A stretch of 64,000 bases of DNA from Peromyscus leucopus (lineage: Eukaryota > Chordata > Mammalia > Rodentia > Cricetidae): NCBI RefSeq assembly GCF_004664715.2, contig NC_051072.1, positions 44,127,642 to 44,191,641 of the forward strand, given 5' to 3'. A program made the position numbers and the translations under genes. The notes beneath the pieces are model-generated. The model saw nothing but the letters and a program-made list of their open reading frames with translations, made no database searches and had not been told where the DNA came from. Below, in pieces: positions 50,583-62,299 of this stretch. The first letter of the stretch is position 1, and every line of letters begins with the position of its first letter.

Positions 50583-50715
50583 TTTTAATTATGTGTATAT
50601 GTGTGTTACGTATGGTCTGTGAATGGAGTGCAGTACCCCCAGACCCAAGAAGAAGGTGTCCAATCCCATGGAACTGGAGATGCAGGTAGCAGTTAGCTGC
50701 CCAACCCAGGTGCTG
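50583..50715 (-). repeat. B2/B3-type SINE
   Basis: Antisense: GTGAATGGAGTGCAGTACC, CCCATGGAACTGGAGATGC, AGGTAGCAGTTAGCTGCCC, CAACCCAGGTGCTGAGACC. Confidence 0.75.
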
Positions 50716-50734
50716 AGACCTGAGCCTTAAAAAT

Positions 50735-50874
50735 AAAACAAATGGAGATAGCTCAAGTGTTAAAAGCATGTACTGCTTTTGCAGAGGACCGGGGTTCAGA
50801 TCTCAGGCTGTTGTGGATAATTCTGTAATGAACATGGAGTTTAGTTATATCTTTGAGATAATGACATGTACCTG
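50735..50874 (+). repeat. B2-type SINE
   Basis: ATGGAGATAGCTCAAGTG, GCTTTTGCAGAGGACCGGGG and TTCAGATCTCAGGC. Its tail has become the microsatellite that follows. Confidence 0.65.
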
Positions 50875-50890
50875 TGCGCGCGCATGCGCG

Positions 50891-50938
<48 letters not shown>
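50875..50938. repeat. (CG)n-(CA)n microsatellite
   Basis: GCGCGCGCATGCGCGCGCGC runs into about 20 CA units: 60 bp of strict purine-pyrimidine alternation in otherwise CpG-poor DNA. Confidence 0.96.
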
Positions 50939-50940
<2 letters not shown>

Positions 50941-51421
50941 GAAGCTTTATTTGTAATAGTAAAAGACGATAAATACGTCTCAAATATCCATCAACAATTG
51001 AACAAATATATTAACATTACAAAATTGTATTACTATAACATGCATATAAACACTAGTATACCATACATATATGAAAAATAAAAATTCAATTAAAATTAGA
51101 TCAATGTTTGTCTGAGACCAAGGTTGGGACTAATAGAATTATCCTCTAAAGAGGAGTGAAAGGAATTTAACTGCAAAAAGGAATAAATTTTAGAACCATG
51201 GAAATGTTTTCTACTTTGGTTATAGCATTTATATGATCATTAATAATATTCAAATGATATAGTTATCATTATGTATTCTACTCTATGCAAGCTATACTTC
51301 AATAATATTGAGGTAAAATCAAATAACACAGTGAAGTGTAAGCTTGAATGTATATGGATGTATCTTGAAACATCTTTTTTTCAGTATTAGATCTTTCACA
51401 TCATTCATTAAAAACAATCTA

Positions 51422-51577
<156 letters not shown>

Positions 51578-51704
51578 CTAATATTTGCAATGAGGTTTAT
51601 TCCTTCATTTCTTCTTTGACTTTGTACTTCATAATTGCAAAATAAGAACAAATTTCCAGTGGGTCTATGAAGAGAAAAATGTTTGACTAGGGGATGGGAG
51701 GGAG

Positions 51705-51806
51705 CTTGAGATAGACTATGACCATGTAGTCCTTGGCTGACCTGGAACTCACTATGTAGACCAGGCTGGCCATGAACTCATAGACATCTGCCTGCATCTG
51801 CCTACT
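51705..51806 (-). repeat. B1 SINE fragment
   Basis: ACCTGGAACTCACTATGTAG, ACCAGGCTGGCCATGAACTC and CATCTGCCTGCATCTGCC. Confidence 0.8.
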
Positions 51807-51949
51807 TTTTTTTCCCTACAATCATCTCAAGATATTTTACAACCTTAACATGTGTAGTATTGTTCCACCTTTCTTTTCTCAACATGCTCTCCTCACACCA
51901 GTGCTCTGTGGGTTATCACAGTTTAAAGAAACATGGCAAATTGGAAGTG

Positions 51950-52150
51950 GCAGTGTCACCTACAGTCATAGCTTCGCAATGAGGCTGAGAGAACAGGATC
52001 ACTAATGCCTGGGAATTCAAAGCCAGATAGGATAATTTAAGTGAGATCCTATGTTAAAGAAAAATGTAGGGCTGGAGGTGTAGCTAGCTCAGTGCTAGAA
52101 CATTTGCCTAGCATGGTCAAAAGCTTATTTTCAGTCCTCAACAAACCCTC
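51950..52150 (+). repeat. B4-type SINE
   Basis: A degraded B1-like head (GAGGCTGAGAGAACAGGATC, GAATTCAAAGCCAGATAGG, GTGAGATCCTATG) is followed by an ID-like tail (GGGCTGGAGGTGTAGC, TTTGCCTAGCATGGTC). Confidence 0.7.
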
Positions 52151-52318
52151 CTCACAGAAAGGCTAACTGAAGTAAAATAACATTCTTTAAAATATCTTCA
52201 TGAAACCACATTTAACATGTAAGAGACTGAAAGGACCACTGTCTGGGGAAAAGACACTGCTGGCCTACATCACGGAAGTTTTCAGTAGGTAGGAAAGGAA
52301 AAGCAAGAGTCTTTACTA

Positions 52319-52537
<219 letters not shown>

Positions 52538-52824
52538 TCAAATACATAGAACTTAGTTATTTACTTGTATTTCCAGTAAAGGAAATCAAAATATGAAATA
52601 TTTTCCCATTTAATGTCATTCTCTAGTAAGTACAGCTAATATTTCTAAATACCTAAACAAAAAAGAAAATTGATTTCCTAGATACATGACTATTTCTAAC
52701 CTAGATTTCTCTTTGATTAATAGATATCATGTTCTAATCTTTAAAATGTTATAATTTATTAGTAATGGACTCCTTCACCTCTAGTCTAGAAATTAAAGAA
52801 CTAGGAAAGATGATTTATGGTCCT

Positions 52825-53012
52825 CTATAGGACTACAACAGAGGGTCCCACTGAGCTCATCCTCTGCATGGATATAATAGAGGGTCCCATGAGCTCATCC
52901 TCTGCAGGGATGTAATAAAGGGTCCCACTGAGTTCATCCTCTGCAGGGTTATCATAGAGGGTCCCATGAGCTTATCCTCTGCAGGGATATAATGGAGGGT
53001 CCCACTGAATCC
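52825..53012. repeat. Minisatellite, 38/39-bp unit, about 4.5 copies
   Basis: The box GAGGGTCCCA (AAGGGTCCCA in the third copy) recurs at 52841, 52880, 52918, 52957 and 52995, spacings 39, 38, 39, 38. Each unit reads GTCCCA(C)TGAGCTCATCC, CTCTGCAGGGATATAATAGA. Odd copies have CACTGAG and even copies CATGAG, so the true period is a 77-bp dimer. It lies 345 bp upstream of the 52357-52480 exon. Confidence 0.95.
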
Positions 53013-53424
53013 TACTGTCTGTCCTTCCTAAACCATGGCTTCTTTCAGGCAATTGGTAGTGCTAGATGCTAATTATGAAGTTAATACTGAGTAAGTTTTT
53101 AAAAAATGAATACATGTTTCTTGTTTGGGAATCAAATTGGCATAAATACAAAGGAGATGTAAACATGCAATTTAAGAAGCTAAGATTTCACCTTTTAATT
53201 TTGTGTTTCATTACAAAAATAAGGATTTTTAACGTATATGGCATATATTTTGGTACCTGAATTTGTATATCTGTAATTTAGCCATTGATATAAAATACAA
53301 TTTTTAAATAAAACTGTAATTATATCTTATCTAAAAAAAACTGTTATAAAATATATTTTACTTTAAGAAGATAAGGTATCTATACAAATATACACAAGTA
53401 TACACAAATCTCTCTTTTTCTCTT

Positions 53425-53518
53425 TACATGCACACATACACACTTATACAAACACAAAGCACGTACACAGACACGCACACAGACAGACAGACAGACAGAC
53501 ACACACACACACACACAT
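53425..53518. repeat. CA-rich and (GACA)n microsatellite
   Basis: Irregular CA-rich sequence leads into six GACA units and about 10 CA units. Confidence 0.93.
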
Positions 53519-54088
53519 TAACTGGATCATCGGATCTAGAGGCAAGTTATCAAAAGGAACTTGGAGATTTTGAAGCTAAGCAAAACACTGGTTTTGAGCT
53601 CCTTTTTCTCAGTTTGCATCACTTAGCAATGTGCTTCTCTTCAGAGTAAAACAAGCAAAACAAGTCATGAGAACAGTGGTTTTGTGGCTTTTCTTATTAT
53701 GATAAGATCCATGAATTTGATCCTATCCTTTCCAAGTCATCTGGTTAATGCTAAAGTAAATGCTTTAATAAGACTGACTGTGTAATGAAAACCATCATAA
53801 TGCCTCAAACAGAGATAAAGTAGGTGGAACATAGCTATTTCACACTTTGAGAAAAAAAAATTACACTATGAAATATATAAAGTCTTCCAGTAAGAACATA
53901 TGGTAGCCACATGAAGAGTTGAATTCCTATTCCCTCTCTTTTTCTATTATTTTACATATAAGCCAAACAGGAGGATAATGTAAATGAAAGACAAAAAATG
54001 TATACCCTTGGCAATTATTATAAATATAATTAAAATTTCAGAGGAAATCACCTTTTGCATGGTTTTGTAATATAGATGGGTCATTCTG

Positions 54089-54089
<1 letters not shown>

Positions 54090-54128
<39 letters not shown>
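54090..54128. repeat. (TG)n microsatellite near a splice donor
   Basis: About 19 TG units on the plus strand, read as (CA)n in the ADAMTS6 transcript, starting 96 bases after the exon's donor. CA-rich intronic RNA is a known hnRNP L binding context. Confidence 0.95.
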
Positions 54129-54130
<2 letters not shown>

Positions 54131-54213
54131 AAAAAAAATGAACATAGAAATCAACACAAGTAACTATCTGAGAAAAAGACAAAGTTCTTAAAGACCCCAG
54201 TCAAGATAAGTCA

Positions 54214-54429
<216 letters not shown>

Positions 54430-54604
54430 TTATTTTATTTATTTATTTATTTATTTATTTTTGGTTTTTCAAGACAGGGTTTCTCTGTGTAACAACCCTG
54501 GCTGTCCTGGAACTCGTTTTGTAGACCAAGTTGGCCTTGAACTTACAGAGATCTACCTGCCTCCTGAGTGCTGGGATCAAAGGCATGTGCCATCACACCT
54601 GGCT
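54430..54604 (-). repeat. B1 SINE with (ATTT)n tail
   Basis: TTATTTATTTATTT, then AAGACAGGGTTTCTCTGTG, GGCTGTCCTGGAACTCG, AGATCTACCTGCC, GTGCTGGGATCAAAGGCATG and CACCTGGC. Antisense B1. It lies in the region just upstream of the 54359 acceptor. Confidence 0.92.
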
Positions 54605-55234
54605 TCAATGTTATTCTTATCAAATTGACAATTCACATATACACCATCCCAGAGTGTACACTTCAGTGTATAGACTTCTATCCTTTTAAAAACTTTGTGT
54701 TTATTTTTATTGCATCCATAACGGAATGGAAAGGAGTACCTGCTGAGCAGCCTTGTGCTTGAAGCCTTTCAAGAGCATCCACTACATATTACAATTGATC
54801 TTGGGTCAAGTGAATCATAGTGGAAGTCACCGAACAGTTCTTGTTAAAGTATAAAAGGGAGGTGTTTTAAAAATGAGCTAAGGAAACACAATTTTAGGAG
54901 ATATGAACAATAACTTTTAGAACAAATAAGAATTCTGTTATATACTCTGTTAAATCCCATACAAAAACTGTGCTGTGTCGATCAACCAGGAATACACACT
55001 ATTAAAATAAAACTAAATCTGTCCATGTCTGAAAAACATCATACTCAAAGGGGCTGGAGAATAGTTTCATATGAGATCAGCAAATCAATGATAGAGTTAA
55101 CAATGGCATTATGTTTATGCAATTTTTATTAGATTAATAAAAGAAGACAATGTGAAATATAATATTTTAGTTATTGAAATAATATATAGTATGTTTTATG
55201 AAAAACATAATAATGGCCATTTTAATGTCTTAGA

Positions 55235-55410
55235 AATGAGTGTATGTTTATGTGTGCTTGTGTGTGGATGCACATGTGCCACAGTGTGTGTATGTGTGTG
55301 TGTGTAGGTCAGAGGACAACCCATGGGAGTCATTTCTCTCTTTTTACCATGTGGGTCCCAGGAATCAATCTCAGGTCATCTGGCTTGGCAATTGAGTTAT
55401 CTTGATGACA
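55235..55410 (-). repeat. B2/B3-type SINE
   Basis: GTGTGTGTAGGTCAGAGGAC, AACCCATGGGAGTCATTTC, CCATGTGGGTCCCAGGAATC, AATCTCAGGTCATCTGGCTT, GGCAATTGAGTTATCTTGATG. Confidence 0.82.
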
Positions 55411-56279
55411 CAGACATGTTTATTTTTATGGTTAATGTGTTAAACAAAAATCAGCAATCCATGTATCATGATTTTATAGAAAAAACAGATATAAATGTAG
55501 TCTTACTGGAATGGAAAGAGCACATGTATAAACTATATAAATAAGTGATTACTGATTAAGTTTATGAGTTAAAGTATTTTCTTTATAGCTTTATTTCATA
55601 AGGTTAAAAAAAACTGGTTTTATTCTAGTTAGGCTGACAAAAATTCTCTTTGAAGTAACAACGTAAAATTATATGTCTGGATTTCAATAAAGTTCTTAGA
55701 AACAAGGTTTCCAAAGGGTGAAAGTAGGTAAAAGAAGAAAGCCAAGTGCATGCTGGGTTCAATAACAAATTAGAGCACATCCCCTAATGAGGTCACTGTT
55801 ATGATAAGGATGTCCCAATGTTGTTAGATTTTTATTAAAGCCAAGATGAAAGCACAGATTCTATTCCATTTAAACGCTTCTGGTTTTTTGAAGGCTGACA
55901 AACTGCTCTCTATAGGATGGTTGGTACCTGAAGATGATAGAGAAACAGCAGCTTCTGGATTGTGCAATGGATGAGAACAGTCAGGGAAAAAAAGAAGAGA
56001 TAATCTCTGTCTCAAAGATAGAATAATTGGAAGAGCACTGGAAATCACAGAGGGAGGCTAAGTCAGCTGAAAGTGAGAAGAAACAGATGGGCAATGTGGG
56101 GTGGGGCTGGAGGTGGGGAATAGCAAGCCACCCTATCCTAAGGAGGAAAAGCAGAGGCAGAAACCTCAAACCAAGGTGGTTTGTTTTCTTCTCTATTAGC
56201 CATATTGGGGATTACTCACTAAAATTAACACCAAATAAACCCAGAGCTATCCAAACCGATGGGCAAACTGCAACATGGG

Positions 56280-57600
56280 AGCTGAAGAAACATGAGCAAG
56301 CACGGTGACATGACAGTTCTAGGAGATCACAAGCTCTCAATTACTAAACCTAAAGGCTCTGAAATACAGAAAGGCCAATTGAAAAAAGTCAAAAACACTT
56401 CCAAAAGTAATAAATGACTTCAAGAAAACAAGCAGGCAGAAGAGTAAAGAAAATCAATTCAAGATGTAAGACTGTTAGCAGTACAGAAGAGACATCCACA
56501 ACATGGATGAGAAACACAAGAAGGGAACTGAGATTACGAAAGAAAAAAAAAAAAGTCAAACAAATGCTAGAAATGAAAAGTCATCAACTAAATCACATAG
56601 TGGAAAGCATCACCAGTAGACTAGACCAAGAGAAGAAAGAATATCAGAGGTGGAAGGCAAGGCTGAGGCAATGCAATACTCCAACAGCAAGAAAGGAAAG
56701 AAGGAAGGGAGGGAGGGAGGGAGGAGGGAGGGAGGGAGGGAGGGAGGGAGGGAGGGAGGGAGGAAGGAAGGAAGGAAGGAAGGAAGGAAGGAGAAAGCAG
56801 TATGTCTATTGCATTTGAAATGTCTATTGCATCTGAAACTGTGGCAAATGATTAAGGGGCCAAACAAAGAATGGATGTGGTTAAGGAGCCAAGATAAAAG
56901 CTTAAGTCACAGAAAAGCTAGTCAATGTAGTGGTATCTAAAATTTCCTCAGATCTGGGGAAAGAAATGAACATTCACAATCAAGAGTGACTTGGAACACT
57001 AGATATGCATGACCAAGGAAGAGTCTCTTCACAACACATTATAGTCAAGATGCTAAAATTATTCAGTAAACTATTAAAAATTATAATAAAAAAGCCAACT
57101 CAATTGAAAAGGCAAAAGCATCCAAATAAACAATATCAGACATCTCAGCAGCAACCTGAAAAGCCAGGAAAATTTCAAGCTCTGATATTAATCATCAACC
57201 AAAATTACTAATTCTAGCAAGTTGTCTTATAATATCAGTATGGAATGAAGATATTTCAGGACAGGCAAAAAATTAAGGCATTTATTACCATCAGGTCTGC
57301 AAAAAAATAATCAAAAGAAGCATGATGCTCAGAGGATGAAAAAAGATCGCTGTAATCATGAGGAAAGTATAAATTTAATGAGAGAAATAGATTAACAAAG
57401 GAGAACTAAGAGGAAGTTAACCATGCAACACTGAGGAAGCCAGCAACCCCCCAATACACATAGGGAACCAAAAAAAAAAACCCAATAATCAAATTTAGAA
57501 AAAAGTCAACAAAATTATAGGAATTGCTACCCCCTCCTAAAAATAATAATCATAATTCTCCAAATAAAATATGAAGATTAGCATATTGGATCAAGTCTAT
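56280..57600 (+). mobile_element. Old HAL1/L1 ORF1-like sequence
   Basis: CATGAGCAAGCACGGTGAC, CTTCCAAAAGTAATAAATGAC, GAAAGCATCACCAGTAGAC, AGACCAAGAGAAGAAAGAATA and AGATATTTCAGGACAGGC follow the 5' region and ORF1 of HAL1-like elements. All frames are broken. A G-rich microsatellite has grown inside. Confidence 0.7.
56690..56796. repeat. (GGGA)n-(GGAA)n purine microsatellite
   Basis: About 105 bp without a pyrimidine on the plus strand: GGGA units, then GGAA units. Many GGG runs spaced by single A could form G-quadruplexes on the plus strand, which is the template strand for ADAMTS6. Overlapping open frames are artefacts. Confidence 0.96.
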
Positions 57601-58977
57601 AATGACCTCATAGAATGCAGGTAGAAGAGCAGGGGTTGACTGGCGATGGAGACAGAAGGGCAGGCAGAAGAGGGAGCATGGAGAGGGACGACTAACAATA
57701 ATTACCTTAGAAAACTCCATAGGGAGTGCACTACTGAAAACCTTTCTAAAACATACACATATTCATACACACAAGAAACTTAGAGGAGTTATGCTATAGT
57801 GAGAAGACAGTGTCTCCCCCAGCCACCAAAGGCCATCGAATGAAAAGCCCAGTGCTAGGTATGGGTTACTCATTTTTTAGTTGTTGGTCAATGAGGTCCC
57901 ATAGACGCTCCAGAAAGCATTATAGGCTATTGCTGTTGCTCTTGGTTACCCTATAGAATTTGATGGCAATATTCTATACTGAAAACACCGTAGAGCAGGG
58001 AGAAATCTAGCTATTACTGACCTGGAGGCTTCATTTCTATTGACCTGCTTTCATGTTAGAAAGTGTTGTGCATGCTACAAGGGAATAAAAATAAAAAAGT
58101 CTTTCTAGGGATGAACCCTGCAAGCTACAATAAGACTGGCTTAGTAAGACATGCTCATTGATGCAATATGAATATTATGAGAATGAGCAAACTATTTTCT
58201 GATTGGACTTAAAGCCTGCACTGAAAGATGGAACCCATGCCTGGAACTGTTGTTAACAGGGCCCCGAGTCTGTTGCTGGCTAGGCCACAGGTCCCAGTGG
58301 AGAACCCAGTATTATTTAGCTAAATAGACTCAGTAATAAACTGCCTTGTATGTTCTTATCTTTACACTCAGAGATTAGTGTCTGTCAACCCTCATCAGAC
58401 AAGCTTCTTTGTGCAGTAGATGGTGATCAATACAGAGATCCACATTTGTTGAAGTGTGAAAAATAAAAGACTGTACTCACATCCATTTTATACCCCTCCC
58501 CCAAAGGTTTGGGGATCATTTTGGAAGAGGGAGTGGAAAGATTTTAAGAGCTAGAGTTAGTGGACATCTACAGCAAAAACTTTTCCTGTATAATGGCTGC
58601 ACAAAAACACAAGAAGCTGTGACTGTTTGCATACGACCTGCAGCATGGGTTTGGGAAGGTCTCATGAAGTTCTGTCCCTGGCTGTGATAGAGCTACTGGC
58701 AATTGATGGCTGATGGGGAAGAGCAAGTCCTTTTTCTTCAGGTGGCCGGCTACACCCCAACAGATGGTCCCACACTCACACACATACAGGCAGCATTAAG
58801 CTGACTCAGTGAGTTTAAAAAAAAAAAAGAGCAAGAAAAGAGAACATGAAGTTGGGAGGGAAAAACAGTAGTGTGGCTGATAATTGTGAAATTGTAGGGG
58901 AGGGAAAATGGAGGTGGATTTGATCAAAATTCATTATATACATGTATTGTGAAATTCTCAAACAATAAAAAAGAAAC
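57600..58977 (+). mobile_element. Rodent L1 (Lx-like) 3' UTR
   Basis: A long stretch in sense order: GGGGTTGACTGGCGATGGAG, ACCTGGAGGCTTCATTTC, AGTAGATGGTGATCAATACAG, GGATCATTTTGGAAGAGGG, GGCTGATGGGGAAGAGC, GGCAGCATTAAGCTGACTC and GTATTGTGAAATTCTCAAAC before an A-tail. Internal parts are diverged. Confidence 0.8.
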
Positions 58978-58978
58978 A

Positions 58979-59150
58979 AGCCAGGCATAGTGGTGCATGC
59001 CTTTAATCCTAGCGCTTAGGAGGCAGAGGCAGAGGCAGGTGGGTCTCTTGAGTTCAAGACCAGCCTGGTCTACAGAGTGAGTTCTAGGACAGTCAGAGCT
59101 ATACAGTGAGACTCTGTCTCAAAAATATAAAACAAAATAAAAAATAAACA
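58979..59150 (+). repeat. B1 SINE in the L1 tail
   Basis: AGCCAGGCATAGTGGTGCAT, GCCTTTAATCCTAGCGC, CCAGCCTGGTCTACAGAGTG, AGTTCTAGGACAGTCAGAGC and an A-rich tail. It inserted directly at the A-tail of the preceding L1. Confidence 0.93.
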
Positions 59151-59339
59151 TACCTTACTGGCAAAGACATAAACAGTAACACAATCAAGCCACTGGAAGC
59201 ATAAGTAAGAGGAGCTGCATTTCCATCTAATAAAGCGGCTGAAAACTTTACAAAGATCACTACCTATTTTTGTTAAGGAAACAACACATTCAGCTGCTGT
59301 AAAAACCATAAATACACAGATAGGCACTAAACATTGATG

Positions 59340-59770
59340 TACCCAATGTTTATAATATACCCAATTTAATAAACTTTACACTAAATGGCCAGTTAAGTCC
59401 AAATATAGTAATAATTAAGTAACTTCTCAATAGATCAACCAGATAACCCAAAAATTCACAGAAACTTGATAGTTAAATTAATCAAATGGACTTAACAAGT
59501 ATCTACAGACTACTGTACCTAAATGTCCTCTAAATTGGATCACATTTTAGGTAATAAAAATTAAAACAAACCAAAACCATATAATATCTTGCATTTTATC
59601 AGATCATAGCAGAATGAGACTAAATGTCAATATAAAGAGAAATTATAGATAATATACAAATACACAGAGTGATTCGCAAGTCATTTGAGAAAATAAGGAA
59701 GGAAATTAAAAAATTTAGGTGAAATGAAAACACAATGTATAAGAATCTTTGAAACACAAAAAAGATAATT
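59340..59770 (+). mobile_element. Old L1 ORF2-like fragment (endonuclease end)
   Basis: TTGGATCACATTTTAGGTAA, TTTTATCAGATCATAGCAG, AATGAGACTAAATGTCAATA and AAAGAGAAATTATAGATAA follow the SDH region of an old L1 endonuclease and its downstream linker. Confidence 0.65.
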
Positions 59771-60379
59771 CTAAGAAGAAGGCTTTTAGCTGACTCCCTT
59801 AGAAACTACATTGAGATATTTTATCTTTAGACCTTCCTACAAGTGGCCACGGGCACCCCTAAAACTCTACAAGCCTCCTCCCTACTTCTCAAGGCCAGCA
59901 GCCTAAATGTGATTCCACAGACAACAGATGGAAATTCCACAGACATCTGTCCCAACTTTGAAGAAATAGAGAGAATGCACACCATTTGAGCATTTTCGGA
60001 CTATTACCCCAGGGAAGAAAAGTAGGAGGCTCTCAGTACCTGGGTTGTCTTTGTGCATTCAGAGAGGGCATACAATCTAAATAATTCCTTTCTAAGGGAG
60101 AACAATTAGTGTGTAGTTAACCCACTTATAGTAAGCATCTAGCAGAGGCTAGAATCCCTAGCTGAGCTGATTGGTGAAGATATTTGGCTATCTAAAAGCC
60201 AATCAGTAGAGATTTTAGGAGACCTTTAATTGTGAGGACATCAACATGAAAGCTTCATGTATGATAAAAATCAAGAAATACGACACTACTAATAGAACAC
60301 AAAAATATTCCAGCCAAGAACTCCAACAAAATGGAGATTTATGAAGAGTTTAACAGAGAAATTGAAATAATAGTTTGGG

Positions 60380-60455
60380 CTGAGATTATAGGTCAGTGAC
60401 AGAGTATATGAGCTTAGCAAGCTGGAGTCCCACAGATCAATCTCCTATACATATA
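60380..60455 (+). repeat. ID-like SINE, diverged
   Basis: TTGGGCTGAGATTATAGGTC, AGTGACAGAGTATATGAGC and CCCACAGATCAATCTCC, inserted in the ORF1-like sequence. Confidence 0.6.
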
Positions 60456-60955
60456 GAGAAGCAAAAATTACATACAACATAAACACCACACATACAGAAG
60501 TTTAAGGAAGCTAGAGCATAGATGAACAACTATTTGAAATCAGAAAAATAATATATGAACAAAAGGAGTTAAATTGAGATAGACACAGAACAGAAATCTT
60601 GGAGCTGAAGAATATAACACATAAAGCTGAAAATGTATATGAAAGCAGTAACAGTTGATTCAATAAAGTGAAAGGAAGAATCCATGACTCAGAATAAGGT
60701 CATTTGGAAAAAAATAAGGAAATAAAAGGAATAAAGAAAACCTACAGGATTTATGAGAAACCATCAAAAACATTCACACTGTGGGACTCTTGAAGGAAGA
60801 GAGAAAAAAAATGAGGAAGAAAGTTTATTAAAAGGAATAATGGCACCAACCCCTCCCCCAATTCTGAGGAAAGAGATGAATATTTGGGTGTGTGATACAT
60901 GAAGTTCTCCAATAAGTTTCAACCAAAGATTTCACAGAGCTATATTATTATCAGG

Positions 60956-61064
60956 CTTTGGATGTAGCTCAGTGGTAGTGTGCTTACCTAGTTCGTGTTA
61001 GGTGCTGAATGAAACTCCTGGTCCCACAAAAACAAACAAACAAACAAACAAACAAACAAACAAA
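60956..61064 (+). repeat. ID SINE with (CAAA)n tail
   Basis: GCTTTGGATGTAGCTCAGTG, GTAGTGTGCTTACCTAG, GTGCTGAATGAAACTCC, then nine CAAA units at about 61028-61063. Confidence 0.85.
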
Positions 61065-61543
61065 GCTACTAAAAAACAAAGAAAAAGAGTGCTGAAAGAG
61101 AAGATAGGTTTATAAGGTACAAGGCAACTCCACAGATCTTTCCATGTATTTCTATGCAGAGCTGTGTGAAAGCAAGGTGACAGACCCAAAGTGTTGAAAG
61201 GAAAACACTGCTAGCCATGTGTATTTTATCTGATAAATCTCTTCTTCAGAAATTTCAGCATGATGAAGACTTTACAAGATGTGTAAGATCTGAGGGACTT
61301 CATAATGACAAGACAAATCATAGAAAAAAAAATGCCAGAGGGAGTTCTTCAAAATGAAATAAAGAGATCCTAATTAGTAACATCAAAGCACAAAAATCAG
61401 AGGTAAAGGTAAGTATACTATTGAATTAAGACTAATATTAATACCACTACGGCAGCATGTAACTGCCCATAATTCTGGCATTAATGGCTAACAGGCAAAA
61501 GTATTTAACACATCTATAGCTACGGTTTGTTAATAGATGCTGT

Positions 61544-62237
61544 GGTGGTTAATCTCCATTGTTTACTTTGCTAGATTAGAATCATCATGGAAGTACGCCT
61601 CCTGGGTTGTCTATGAAAGTGTTTCTAGGAAACTCTAACTGAGCAGGGCAGACCCAGACTGAATGTGGACAGCACCATCGAATGAGCTGACGTGCCAGGC
61701 AGAAGAAAACAGAGAAAATCAGCCGAGCATCGACATTCATCTCTTGGTTGGTGGTTTTAATAATGGCCCCTGTAGGCACATATATTTGAATGTTTAGTCA
61801 CCAGGAAGTGAAACTCATTGGACATGTAGCCTTATTGAAAGAAGTGTGTCACTGGGAGGTGGGCTTTGAGGTTTCAAAAGGTAATGCTAGGCCCAGTCTT
61901 TCTCTGCCTCTCTCTGCGTATGCATCAGGGTGTAGCTCTCAGTTACTCCTCCAGCCCCTGCCTATCTGCATGCTCCCCACCATGATGATAATGGACTAAA
62001 CCTCTGAAACTGTGAGCAAGCCCCCATTTAAATGCTTTCTTTTATAAGAGTTGCCTTGGTCATGTGTCTCTTCAGAGCAACAGAACACTGACTAATACAT
62101 CTCTCTACTTCCTAAGAACAGAAGTGTCAAGCTGCCATGTGATCCTGCCACCATACATTCCTTAAACTGTGAGCCAAAATAAATCTTTTCCTTAAGTCTT
62201 TCTTACTGAATATTTTGTCACAGCAACAAGAAAACTT

Positions 62238-62240
<3 letters not shown>
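61544..62240 (+). mobile_element. LTR-like rodent repeat split by an ORR1-like LTR
   Basis: Left part: GCTGTGGTGGTTAATCTCC, AGAATCATCATGGAAGTAC, GTGGACAGCACCATCGAATG. Right part after 62100: TGTGAGCCAAAATAAATC, TTTCCTTAAG, GAATATTTTGTCACAGCAAC. The two halves join without a gap once the insertion at 61745-62099 and one TCTCT are removed. Family not assigned. Confidence 0.7.
61745..62099 (+). mobile_element. ORR1-like (ERVL-MaLR) solo LTR, nested
   Basis: 355 bp from TGGTTGG to AATACA (TG...CA) with a perfect 5-bp duplication TCTCT (61740-61744 and 62100-62104), the expected size for ERVL-type integration. Contains GGTGGGCTTTGAGGTTTC, GATGATAATGGACTAAACC and AAGAGTTGCCTTGGTCATG. No internal region, so a solo LTR. 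Confidence 0.82.

Positions 62241-62281
<41 letters not shown>
62239..62281. repeat. (CA)n microsatellite
   Basis: About 21 CA units at the end of the LTR-like repeat. Confidence 0.96.
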
Positions 62282-62282
<1 letters not shown>

Positions 62283-62299
62283 GTAAAATGTGTAAAAAT

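Larger units (their letters stand above)
60245..61440 (+). mobile_element. Old L1/HAL1 ORF1-like sequence with ID insertions
   Basis: AATATTCCAGCCAAGAACTCC, AAATGGAGATTTATGAAG, AATCTTGGAGCTGAAGAATA, CTACAGGATTTATGAGAAACC, CATTCACACTGTGGGACTC, AGAGGGAGTTCTTCAAAATG: the full ORF1 order of an old mammalian L1 or HAL1, with stops throughout. Confidence 0.78.

Noticed and set aside
52825..53012. Regular repeats that could suggest a CRISPR-like array
   Set aside because: The units are directly adjacent with no unique spacers, and the host is a mammal. It is a minisatellite.
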